Shown one piece after another: positions 51,011 through 61,400 of a stretch of 64,000 nucleotides of DNA; position 1 is the stretch's first letter, and each line of letters starts with the position of its first letter. Under the pieces are notes generated by a model that saw only the letters and a list, made by a program, of their open reading frames with translations, did no database searches and was not told the DNA's origin. Source of the DNA: Tetrastigma voinierianum (taxonomy: Eukaryota; Streptophyta; Magnoliopsida; Vitales; Vitaceae); assembly GCA_016808115.1 (NCBI GenBank), contig JAEQBH010009499.1, positions 39,444-103,443 of the forward strand, in the 5' to 3' direction. The translations under genes and the position numbers were made by a program.

Positions 51011-51556
51011 GTGTCACGACATGCCTTATGTGATGTCGCAATAGGGCCCGAGTGTGCATCGATTGCAGTTCAGCCGATGTCGCGACATTGGGCATCGATG
51101 TCATGACATTGGCTTGATGTCGCCACATACCTCTTGTGATGTTACGTAAGCGCTGAAAGACTTATTTGTCTCAATCGATGTTGCTTCATTGGGCCGCCGA
51201 TGTTGTGACGTGGCTTGGTGTCGCATGACGATACCTCGGTAAATGAAGCGAGTTGTGATCTTTTTGAAGTCGGTCCAGTTGATTAACCATCAACTACGAA
51301 AAGCACTGTGGGCGTCGTCTGGCTGACACCATCACATGACCCTTACGAGGATCCACAATTTCACAAGTCGAACAAAATCTCAGATGTCTTTGGAGTTTTA
51401 TTGATTGAAAACTCCCTTGCTTTAAGTCACCGAGTTCACCTAAGCGAAGGGGAAGGCTCAGAAAACAAAGAAAACAACAAAGGAACCCGGCGGTGCAATG
51501 TCCACGAACCCATCGGGCCGATGTCGTGACATTAGTACAGAAATGTCATAACGTAA
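51011..51556. repeat. Dispersed TGTCGYGACA palindromes in an LTR-like segment
   Basis: About ten variants of GATGTCGYGACATTGG occur between 51011 and 51556: TGTCACGACAT, TGTCGCAATAGGG, TGTCGCGACATTGGGC, TGTCATGACATTGG, TGTCGCCACAT, TGTTGTGACG, TGTCGTGACATTAG and others. TGTCGCGACA is a perfect palindrome. Spacing is irregular (roughly 30-60 bases in the dense part), so it is not a simple tandem repeat. It lies between the broken pol gene and the LTR-like end. Confidence 0.6.
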
Positions 51557-51699
51557 TGTATTCTTTATTACGAGATCGATGAAATACCTCTTAAAGAATC
51601 CTCTTATCTTATCCTTTATCGAGTTTAATAAAACACTTATTGTAGATTTTTGCATTTTTGTATGATTCATCAGACACCTTCATGATGGCGTTGAGTCCA

Positions 51700-52080
51700 T
51701 CCCATACTCCTCCACAAAACCTCGAGCATGTCATGCACCAAGCCCGGAGACGAAAACTAACCAGCCAGTGCAACCTAGTCAAATAGACCTATGAAGACCA
51801 AGTCATTGCAGAGAATACAGACTTAGTCGGATAAGGACAAGGGGTAACGCTTAGACTGCTACGAAAAACTTCGTTGTCGCTCCACCCGCTATGCATTTCG
51901 CCCCCACGACACCCATCACCATGGTAGACCCATAACCAATTACAAGAGACCACGTGGCATCCTTTAGTAGTATAAATTGACCAGTTTGTAATCGGAAAAG
52001 TGTATACAATTCTTTCCGCAGTTAGAGAGAAATAAAAATTCTTTGGAAAGTCTCGGGCTTTCCAGATATTGGCTACTTAA
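51700..52080 (+). mobile_element. Gypsy LTR-like 3' end
   Basis: It matches 10880-11150 in layout: CCCACGACACCCATCACCATGG, GAGACCACGTGGCA, the TATA element AGTAGTATAAATT at about 51988, and CTTTGGAAAGTCTCGGGCTTTCC near the end. GC content drops sharply after about 52070. It probably belongs to the truncated element at 48850-50690 as its 3' LTR, though the two could be independent insertions. Confidence 0.5.
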
Positions 52081-52084
52081 TTTA

Positions 52085-53480
52085 TTGATTGTCATAGAAG
52101 AAAGAAAATCCTCTTAGTATTAATTTTATGAAAGCTACATTAAATCATTGGGTTTATATGTCCTAACCAAGTCAATTCTTAATTTATGACAAATTCTCCC
52201 TTAAATGACAATAACAACATCACACTTAAAAAAAAATTGGAAAGTTTCAAATTCTTTATTCACACGACAATTTCAAATTTTCATATTAAACCTAAGCCAT
52301 CATTGTCTGAAGAAATATCTATTATAATTTATATATTCAATATTTTCAAAAACCATTTCAAATATCATATGTTGAAATAAATGGTACGATACAATAGTAA
52401 AATACGAAAATAAAAAAGCAACAAGGGTGCCTCCTGGCAAAAGTACCTGAAAAACCAAATGAAATTACGAGTAAAAGCACTCTGTTATCCTTGATATACT
52501 CTATTTTTACTCTTTTTTTATAAAAGTCACAATATAGATCTTTGGGTCGAATATAAAGTCGAAATCAAATTGGGATCACAAATCAACGGCATCAAACTTA
52601 TCAACTCCTCATAAATTAACATAAATTTAATATTATTATTTCGATTTCTCCTCACAATGAATTGAAATGAAACATGCAACTCATGGACATGGCCCCCATG
52701 AAGGTGTGAAACTAGTCCAAGGTGGTCTCTTTCCAAATATGTTAAATATTTGAATAAAATTAAAATAAAATAAAATAAAAGTGATCATAGCCCAATATTT
52801 ATATTAAATTTTCAATTTTTTTTATTAACATTCGAAGAAATTATTCTTCTTTCAATGTTATTAAAAGAAATAAATTTGTTCAACTATTTCCTTCTATATT
52901 TCTTTTTTTTCTTGTTATTTTCTTAATATTTTTCATTATTTTTTTAGCATTTTCTGATAACTTTACAACTGTGGAAGTAAATGGAATTTATTTTTACTTA
53001 GCAATGAATTTGTGGCAAATCAAAGGAATTTGACATACTTAAATTATTCATTTTATTTTTATTTTTTTAAACATTTTAAACCTTTATTTGTGATACTTGC
53101 TTTTGCTGGGACTGAAATATAAATTAAAAACCTATCCCAAATAAGACTTAAAAATTATAAATATTAGAATATATATTAAAATTAATTTTATAGTAGTATA
53201 AGTTTAACATTTTTTACCAGGGATTTGGTTATTTAGGTGTATTAAAAATAAAAAAAACAAAAAAATATTTTTTCCTTTTGAGAATAAACATTTCTTCAGA
53301 CAATATTATAAGTAATTTTCAATATTATAATCAAATTTTTATTTTAAAGCTGTTTCTATCCTCTTCTCATGTCTAAAGGTCCTATTACCTTTGAACGTGT
53401 CCTCCATTTATGAGAATCATGCCAACCCATGAATGACTCCCACTCTGGGATCATGTCATCCACTCTAAGATCATCATCAT
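52085..53480. other. AT-rich spacer
   Basis: No gene, RNA gene or transposon is recognised. It is very AT-rich with poly-T and poly-A runs. Confidence 0.55.
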
Positions 53481-55310
53481 CAACATTCAACAGTCTTCAT
53501 AGATGCAAGATTTAAACTAATCTCTGAAGTTGGTCAGCATATAGCCCTCAATCGCCTGGTGCTTCACAGTCCTCCCGGTGAGTTCTAAGTGAAATCTTTC
53601 TGTCGATTCTTTATCTGTGCTTGATCTGATAGTGGGTGGGTGTTTGACTTCATTCTTGATCTGATCTTGGTGTTCTATGGATGAATTTTGGTGGGTTTGT
53701 GTCAATTTCTTTCATATATTTGCTTTTTCATGGGAGATTTCACTGTTTGGGAGATGGGTTTTTGAGGGTTTGGTTGAAATGCTGATATGTAAACTGTGGA
53801 AAAAAAAGTCTAATGGGTGTGTTTGACTTCAATTTGACCTTCTCTGGATGTTCAACCCTCATTGATTTTGTTTTTTTGTTTTTTTTTTTTTTTGAATTAT
53901 TTCATTTTTCATTGCAGATTGCAATTGTTGGGAAATGGGTTTTTGTGGGTTTGATTCAAATGCTGATATGTGAGTTCTTTTGGATTGATAATCATAATCC
54001 TGAAAAAGGGTTTTAATTGTTTTATGTGGAATTATTGTGGAAAACCCTAAACAGGCATGTGGGATTTGGTCTTCTGGGCCTTTTCTCCGAATTTTGAGTA
54101 TCTGGCTGAAGAACTGTGTTGGTATCTTTTGGAGGCTTTGGATTTTTTCTCAGAGGAATTGCTAGCATTTTGTTTCGTTTTCGCCTCATTTTTTGAAGAG
54201 TTCATTGGAAGAGTTTTTCGTCGAATCAAGGTTGCTTAGATTCTCGAAATAGCGAAAAATCCAGGCCAAATTTGAAACCCTAGAAGAAGAGATTCGAAAC
54301 CGATTTCAGTAGAAGTGAATTGAGAGTGTTGATGAAGGTTTTGAAGCTGGGTGGTTGGAAATAATTGCATCATTTCTTGAAGAGTTCATTGGAAGAGTCT
54401 TTTGTCGAATCAAGGTTTCTTAGATTCTTGAAATAGCGAAATAGCGAAAAATCCAGGCTGAATTTGAAACCATAGAAGAAGAAATCCGAAACCGAATTCA
54501 GCAGAAGTTAATTGAGAGTGTTGATGAAGGTTTTGAAGCTGGGTGGTTGGAAATAATCACCTCATTTCTTGTTGAGTTCATTGGAAGAGTCTTTCGTCGA
54601 ATCAAGGTTGCTTAGATTCTCGAAATAGCGAAAAATCGAGGCCGAATTTGAAGCCATAGAAGAAGAAATCCGAAACTGAATTCAGGAGAAGTGATTCGAG
54701 GGTGTTGATGAAGGTTTTGAAACTGGTTGGTTGGAAATAATCGCCTCGTTTCTTGAAGAAATCATTGGAAGAGTCTTTTGTCGAATCAAGGTTGCTTAGA
54801 TTCTCGAAATAGCGAAAAATCAAGGCCGAATTTGAAACCATAGAAGAAGAAATCCGAATCCGAATTCAGTAGAAGTGAATTGAGAGTGTTGATGAAGGTT
54901 TTGAAACTGGGTGGTTGGAAATAATTGCCTCATTTCTTGAAGAGTTCATTGGAAGAGTCTTTCGTCGAATCAAGGTTGCTTAGATTCTTGAAATATCAAA
55001 AAAAAACCAGGTTGCATTTGAATCCCAGAAGAAGAAATCCGAAACCGAAGTCAGGAGAAGTGAATTGACAGTGTTGATAAAGATTTTGAAACAGGGTGGC
55101 TGGAAATAGTCGCCTCATTTCTTGAAAAGTTCATTGGAAGAGTCTTTTCGTCGAATCAACGTTGCTTAGATTCTCAAAATAGCCAAAAGAAATCCGAAAC
55201 CGAATTCAAAAGAAGTGAATTGAGAGTGTGTTGATGAAGATTTCAAAACTGGGTGATTAGAATCATCAGTTGCAAGACCAATCGAGGATAATATTTATAT
55301 GTTTTTATCG
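53480..55310 (+). promoter_or_regulatory. Leader region of the phytolongin gene
   Basis: From 53480 the sequence becomes less AT-rich. It contains GTGAGTTC at 53577, which could be a 5'-UTR intron donor, and a perfect telo-box AAACCCTAA at 54042-54050. A 5'-UTR intron is common in this family but is not proven here. Most of the second half (54181-55260) is the ~185-bp tandem array listed separately. Confidence 0.35.
54181..55262. repeat. Tandem array, unit 184-192 bp, about 5.8 copies
   Basis: The landmark TTCATTGGAAGAGT recurs at 54201, 54385, 54577, 54761 (ATCATTGG variant), 54945 and 55130, giving steps of 184, 192, 184, 184 and 185. Each unit also has CGTCGAATCAAGGTTGCTTA, ATTCTCGAAATAGCGAAAAA, GAAGAAGAAATCCGAAACCG and GAGAGTGTTGATGAAGGTTT. 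The last unit is shortened and stops about 50 bases before the inferred ATG of the phytolongin gene. All frames contain stops, so it is non-coding. Confidence 0.9.
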
Positions 55311-56148
55311 ATGGATTGATCGAAACCGCAGTTCGACCCCTGCTGTGTCTCAAAGGGTAGTAGAATTTTTGTATGCATATACCAGGGCCCTTAATGAGAT
55401 CGAGAATTTGGCCGCCTTGTGCCTGGAAAGAGTTCCTGCCTTTCACAAATGGTATTTCCATACCATGGAGAAGAAAACTTTCGGGTTTTTAATGGAAGAC
55501 GAAGAACTCGTTTATTTCGCCATCGTAGATTCGGGTCTCGGAAATCCAGGAGTTCTGCAGTTTCTAGAACACGTAAGAGATGAATTCAAGAAGGTAGCAA
55601 GAAAGGGTTCTCGAGGAAGTCCTTCAAGTTTCAACTTTCTCAATTTACAAGACCAGCTCGTCCCCGTCGTCCATCGCTTGATCTCGTCGTTACAGCACGT
55701 GTCTCCATTGCCGCACCCTGTCGGTCTTTCTCCGTCTCCATCTCCATCTCCATCGCCAGGCGGCATAAGCGGGCAAATGGGAAGCTGCGGACCACGAAAG
55801 CGCCATTGTTGGGAAAGCTCGGCAAGCGGGAGAAGGGAGAAGAAGAAGAAGAAGATGAAGGATCCGTCGTTTATGGCCAGAGGAGACATCGAGATGGAGG
55901 AGCACGAAATCCACAGACAGAGGAGGGATCAAGATCGATTCAGAGGCACGGTTCGTTCCCAAGGCGGCGTCGGTTCTTCTTCGAAGGATCTGGGTTCGAT
56001 GAGGATGATCAGGCCGGGCTCTCAAAGCATCATCCGAAAGAAATGGTGCCGCCATGTGAGGATTGTTCTTGCAATCGACGCGGCTATATGCTTGATCCTG
56101 TTCGTGATATGGCTGGTGATCTGCCATGGCGTCGAATGCATCCGTTGA
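55311..56148 (+). CDS. Phytolongin (longin-domain membrane protein), 5' end damaged
   Basis: Phytolongins are plant-specific R-SNARE relatives with a longin domain and a C-terminal anchor but no SNARE motif; they act in the endomembrane system. The longin domain is recognisable from CCVSKGSRI through EIENLAALCLERVPAFHKWY, KKTFGFLMEDEELVYFAIVD and PGVLQFLEHVRDEFKKVARK to QDQLVPVVHRLISSLQHVS. A Ser-Pro linker, a Lys-rich patch and a polar region without SNARE heptads follow, then a basic stretch IIRKKWCRHVR and one transmembrane helix (IVLAIDAAICLILFVIWLVI) with a short HGVECIR tail. The reading frame is open from the LYAYTRALNEIE segment to TGA at 56146-56148. At the 5' end the plausible ATG (55311) is followed by TGA at 55317-55319, and the frame shifts inside the T5 run 55366-55370, where four T would join CCVSKGSRI to LYAY. 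Two lesions within 60 bases of an otherwise clean gene suggest either recent inactivation or base errors. Confidence 0.8.
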
Positions 56149-56378
56149 ATTCGAATTCGAATCCCTTCTCTTTCGTTCCCAGTTTTGAACTTTACTATGA
56201 ACCCTAAAAATGGAGCTGAAAATGCAAACCGATGTATTTTACAGATACAGAACTGCTGCTTATAGATCGAGTTCTTGACGGGGTAAATACACATCTGAAG
56301 GTATGTTCTTCAAATTACTCAGTTGGTTATTATTCTGTACAGAATCTCTCATGTATATGTATATGAACATGTTAGATT

Positions 56379-56745
56379 TAATGATACATTGGCTTTTCAG
56401 TTTTTTTTTTTTTTTTTTTGTTATAATTTATAATCTTAAATCTTAAAAGGTGCATGCATTTTTCTTTGTTAATTTATGTGCAGAGATGCAAGGGTTTCTG
56501 GATTAGGAGTTTGTGAGAATTATTTTTCGGTGTGTTAGCATTACAAAATTACAAAACCTTGAATGCATAATATCGAAAATATTATTATAAACTTAATGAT
56601 ACATTGGCTTTTCAGTTTTTTTTTTTTTTTTTTTTGTTATAATTTATAATCTTAAGTCTTAAATTTAGTTAAATGAAGTTGCTTTACAGTTTAAGGTGCA
56701 TGCATTTTTCTTTGTTAATTTATGTGCAAAGATCTGAGGAGTTTA
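56379..56745. repeat. Direct duplication in the phytolongin 3' flank
   Basis: TAATGATACATTGGCTTTTCAG plus a T17-18 run, TTATAATTTATAATCTTAA, and GGTGCATGCATTTTTCTTTG with AATTTATGTGCA occur at 56379-56490 and again at 56593-56735, about 215 bases apart. The second copy has a 30-base insertion between the halves. Both long poly-T runs belong to the repeated unit. Confidence 0.85.
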
Positions 56746-56749
56746 GGAG

Positions 56750-58480
56750 TTGAGAGTTTTATGAGGTATTATCGCGATATTGTTAAGCGAAATGCTAAAA
56801 TCGAAAACGCTTGGGATGTCGTAATCTGAAAATATCTGTAGAAACTACCGATCCATGAAACTCTTACAATTTACATAGAACTTGATCTTAGAAGTGCAAA
56901 AGGATCATTATATGCAATGTTTTGGCAAGTTTGGACGCCACCAACGTTCGGTTGGGTAATCGGACGTCGATCGGCCACCGTACGGTCGGTTCGAATGCAA
57001 AAAACCGTTTTGATCGAGCAGGATAAAACGGATGAATGTGATCGAATTGTCGCCGGATGAAGCGGCGGATTCTCGTGAATCGAGCGGTTACCGCTCCTGA
57101 ATTTATTTTTTTCAAGTTAAGCGACGGCGTTTTGATCTTCATCGAAACTACGTCATTTTGCTTAGAATTAGAAAGTTTGTAGGGTTATAAGGTTTATAAC
57201 TAAAAAAAATTCAATTAAATACTATAGGCTTATGGATTCAAATATAGGAAAGGAAGTTCACAGGAACGAAGAATTACATCGATATGCATGCATTCTTGAT
57301 TATTTTATATATTAACAGGTATATGTCTTCTTAATTAACATAAATAGAGATTTCTTCAATTTTTAATATGTTTTTCGTATTTAAGCGTTATACGTATTTT
57401 TAAAATAAATTTAAAATACTTTATTTAGATAAAAAGTAATAAATAATCTTCAAATATTATTAATTATATATGTTTTAAAATTTAAATAATATATTTATTA
57501 TGTCGCCCAGGTTCGGCTGATTCGTACAATGAGCCCAGTGAACCAATAATTTTTCAGTTGGTCGCGGTCCAGTTTTTAAGCACATTGATTATATGTTTGG
57601 CGCAGGCCCTTTATAGGATTTTTGTCTAAAGGTGTTTATCGCTCAGTTACGGTTTGTCCTTATGGGTTTATAACTACTTGGGTTCTCGTCAAGTGAGTAC
57701 CACCCAAGTGGTTGTAACAGTTGTATTAATGCGGTTCGTTCCTTGGGGATGACCCTCGTCCCGGAATTATGAAAGTGCTGTTATCCATGAAAAAAGATGG
57801 AGTCCGTGAAATCACCTGCCGTCGCGAACATCGATTCTAAAAGAGTGATGGATTGTTATGACCCAAATAATTTTAATTTTTTTACTTTTAGTTTCACCAG
57901 TAAAATATTGAAAGAAAATTAAATATAACTAAATTTAGTTCAAAATTTATAACTTTTAATTATTTTAATATATTTTTTATAATAAAGGAGATCAGCCCTC
58001 AAATTTTCTGACAAGCAAACATGCATAACAATCAGTCCACAGGAGTTTAAAAATAACTCCTAGTTATTTCCACATCAAAATATAACAAGACAAAATTAAT
58101 AAAATTATATAAAAATCAATATTCAAATTACAAGAATAAAATTGTTAAAAAATAAATAAATAAATAAAGTCTACAAGATCTATCTCAATAACAAGACATA
58201 TACCTTTCTTTTTAAAAATATGGACCATCCCTCTAATCTAATTCTCTAACAAATTTTCTATCTTTCCCCACTTTTGGATTATTTCTGGGGTGAAATAAAT
58301 ATTACAACAGAGTGAATTAAGCCAAGAAAAAGGCAAAAACAAACCCTACCAATCGAGTAATGACTGCAGCTCAACATATAACTCGGTTTTCTTTAGCGTT
58401 TTTTTTCTTTTCTTTCTCTAGTACTTTCCAGGTTCCAAATCGGAGCTGAAGAGATTTATATGGATGTCGAAACAGTTACC
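56750..58480. other. Spacer between phytolongin and TAD3 (tail-to-tail genes)
   Basis: No gene is seen. 56930-57170 and 57490-57850 are GC-richer islands in AT-rich DNA. The second ends ..GGATTGTTATGACCC and could be an LTR scrap, but no domain supports it. The two neighbouring genes converge here, so both terminators must lie in this interval. Confidence 0.4.
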
Positions 58481-58483
58481 TGT

Positions 58484-61400
58484 TTAAACGAGGATTTCTT
58501 CGTCAGGCAACGATACTCTGAAAACTGCATAGTGATGGTTTAAGCTTTTCTCCCCTTGAAGCCGATGAACGCTGCCGAGAGCGCCGGCGTTCGGGTTCGG
58601 GAAAGCGTAGAAGATCCGCCTGATTCTTTGATGGACCAGTGCCATTGCACACCTTTGATCAGAAAAGGCAAGGAAAAAATATAAGAAAACAAATTATGAC
58701 GATGATCTGAAAGAGAGTGAAAGAACGGCGATTTCGTGATCATACTTATATTTCAGCTGGTTGTCGCATAATCATATGAAACGAAATCGCCAATATGTGT
58801 TAAGGTAAGGTAAGGTAATGATCCTTGTGTTTGGAATGGAACCCGGGAAGTACTAAGGAAAGAAAATTGGGAGGAAAATACAAAATAAGTTTTAACTTAA
58901 CGAATTAAGTTTATATATTTATTCAAACTCGTTATATTTGTTACACTCGTAGAAAGGATTGAGACGGATATTATGAGGAGAAATTCATAGATTAATAACG
59001 ATATCGAAAGAAGAAGATGAAAGTAGTGATCAGTTTGAGAGACTCACATAGCACAGGGCTCCCAAACAAGGTAAATGTCATAACCAGTGCACAGATAGGC
59101 CTGGCTGCATCGGGAATGAAACCCATTGGAGCAGAATCGGGTTCGTAACATCTCGACCTAAAAAAAAGCATAAAGAAAAAATTGATGAACTCGAGTTTGA
59201 AAACTGAATGGCCCAGCTGGTGTTCTGCAGAAAGCTGTTTTTATTTCACAGAATTTAGTGTTGTTTTCCAAAAAAAAAAAAAAAAAAAGAGAACTGACGT
59301 GTTACCATTGTTTTCCTTGTTCTCTCCTATTTTTTGAAGAACAAATGCACACCTAATGTTCGTTTTCCTTGTTCTCTTCTTATTTTTGAGAACAGAGAAA
59401 ACAGTTTTCAAAAACTAGACCAAACAAGACCTAAACTATTTTCTCACAACCTTGATTTTTCCCAATGAAACAGAATTTGACATGGTTCTTAGCTCCAAAT
59501 CGATAAATGGGGTATGCTTCTCTAGCCCCATTTCTTGGTCTCTGTATTTGGATGGTTATTGTTTTTAAAAACCGTTCTTGAGAACAATTTTGAAAACATG
59601 AGCTCTATTTTGTGTTCTCTAAAGCTATTCTTGTTCTTTAAATTTAGTATTTGTTTGTGTTCTATTTGTTTCAAACAAAAGAAAACTGAGACCAAGCCGT
59701 GTTTTCCTTACTTTTCCTTACTCTCTCCTGTTTTGAGAATAGAAAACCCAGTTTTCAAAAACATGAACCAAACAAGCCTTAAACTATTTTCTACAACCTT
59801 GATTTTTTTTCCCAATGAAACCGAAATTTGACATGGTTCTTAGCCTGTTTCTTGGTTTCTATAGTTTGAACATAATGCTAATGTAATATCCAATCTATTT
59901 CAATACAAGCTTAAGGAATGAAGGTCACCTTTTCGAGATCAGCCTTTTATCTTTTTGCCTTCTCCTTAAATTTGAAAACAAAAAACAGTTTTCAAAAATA
60001 AGAACGAAACATTTCTTGGTTTCTATAGTTGAATAGCGCTAATGCAATGTTAGTATTTCAATACAAGCAAGGAAGAAAATCACCTTTTTGAGATCGGTCT
60101 TTTGTCTTTTAAGCCTTGAGCCTATGGAAGCCGACAATGCCTCGCCTTGGTTGGTTAGACGGATCGTAATCTGTCCTGAATCAAGGAAAGGCACCGGTCC
60201 TGGCGGCTGAATACTCAATCGCGCAGCTGCGTGGCGTAAGGATGCCAAAAGCGAACTGCTGTGAGATCAGAGTTCAGCCCATCGCCAAGGATATAACCAA
60301 GAAGCGCTGGTATATAGTTGTTTTTTACCGTTCATCAGGTGAACCGTTTGAAAGCGGGTTTAAGTGGCTCCGCGATTCCGTGTGATACCTTCAGATGTAG
60401 CGTATGGCTGTTCGAGGCAGCTTGTTTTTACGCGAGTCTCGTCCACGGGGGTGTGCCGAGAGCAAGTTTCGTCACGAGCGCTCGCGATTACCTGGTTAAC
60501 CGATGGATCCACTATCACTGCGGCGTTTACTACCTGCAGAGTGAGAAGAAAAGACAAGATCAGAAAAAGCGAAGCGAAACCCGAAACAGGAAGCTTGGCC
60601 AGGTGCCTTTATTACAGGGCGGCAGCAACCGCCTCGGCGTTTTCATGTTTTTTTCCTTTTTTTCTTCTTCTTTATTTTCTCCGTTGTCGGGCTATGCAAA
60701 GAAGCCCCAGGGCCTTTTTTTTCTATAACAAAAAATAAAACGTCGTTTTGATCTTATATATTTTTTTCCTTTTTAAACATATCAAAACGACGTTGTTTTC
60801 GATAAGTCATTTTAACTTATCCAAAACGGCGTCGTTTTCAGTTGTACCTTGAGTTTAAAATAAAATAAAAAAGCAACCAGTGCACCAAAACGATGTCATT
60901 TTGGCCCTAAATGCCTGATTTCCGATTTCAATACAGCCCCAGTGCGGTGTTTCAACTCCTAAAAAAAAGTTTTAACCGCACCTCCAAGGAATGAAACAAC
61001 CATCATAAAAATCATAAAATATATATTTGATATATGGTGCGCCTCACTTAAAAAAACCCGCACCTCAAATACGTCTTGCGCCTCAACTACCACATGACTA
61101 AATGTAAACTCTCTCCCAAATCCCATAGTTGAGAAAATCTTGGTTTAGTAGTATCATACATGGTTTTCGACTCTTTGTGGCATGGTTTGGTTCAAATATA
61201 TTTATATGGTTCTTGCATTTAGAACTTCGAAAAATTACACAGCCATCGTGATTTTGCCAGAGCGGGCAGATTTCATGAAGCTGAAAACCGATTGTGAATC
61301 CTCTTCACTGAATCCAGTAATGCCGTCGATATTGCTGTAAATAGAACAACACCAACCACAGTACAAGTTAGGATTGTTGAAAACAAACCATTGCTTCTTA

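Noticed and set aside
54057..54239. Phe/Glu-rich frames at the start of the tandem array
   Set aside because: The same frame is closed in the other repeat units, so there is no coding conservation across copies.
55512..56127. Minus-strand and alternative plus frames over the phytolongin gene
   Set aside because: They are shadows of the longin and linker coding sequence. Their repeats (Trp-Arg, Asp-Gly) come from the Ser-Pro codon run.
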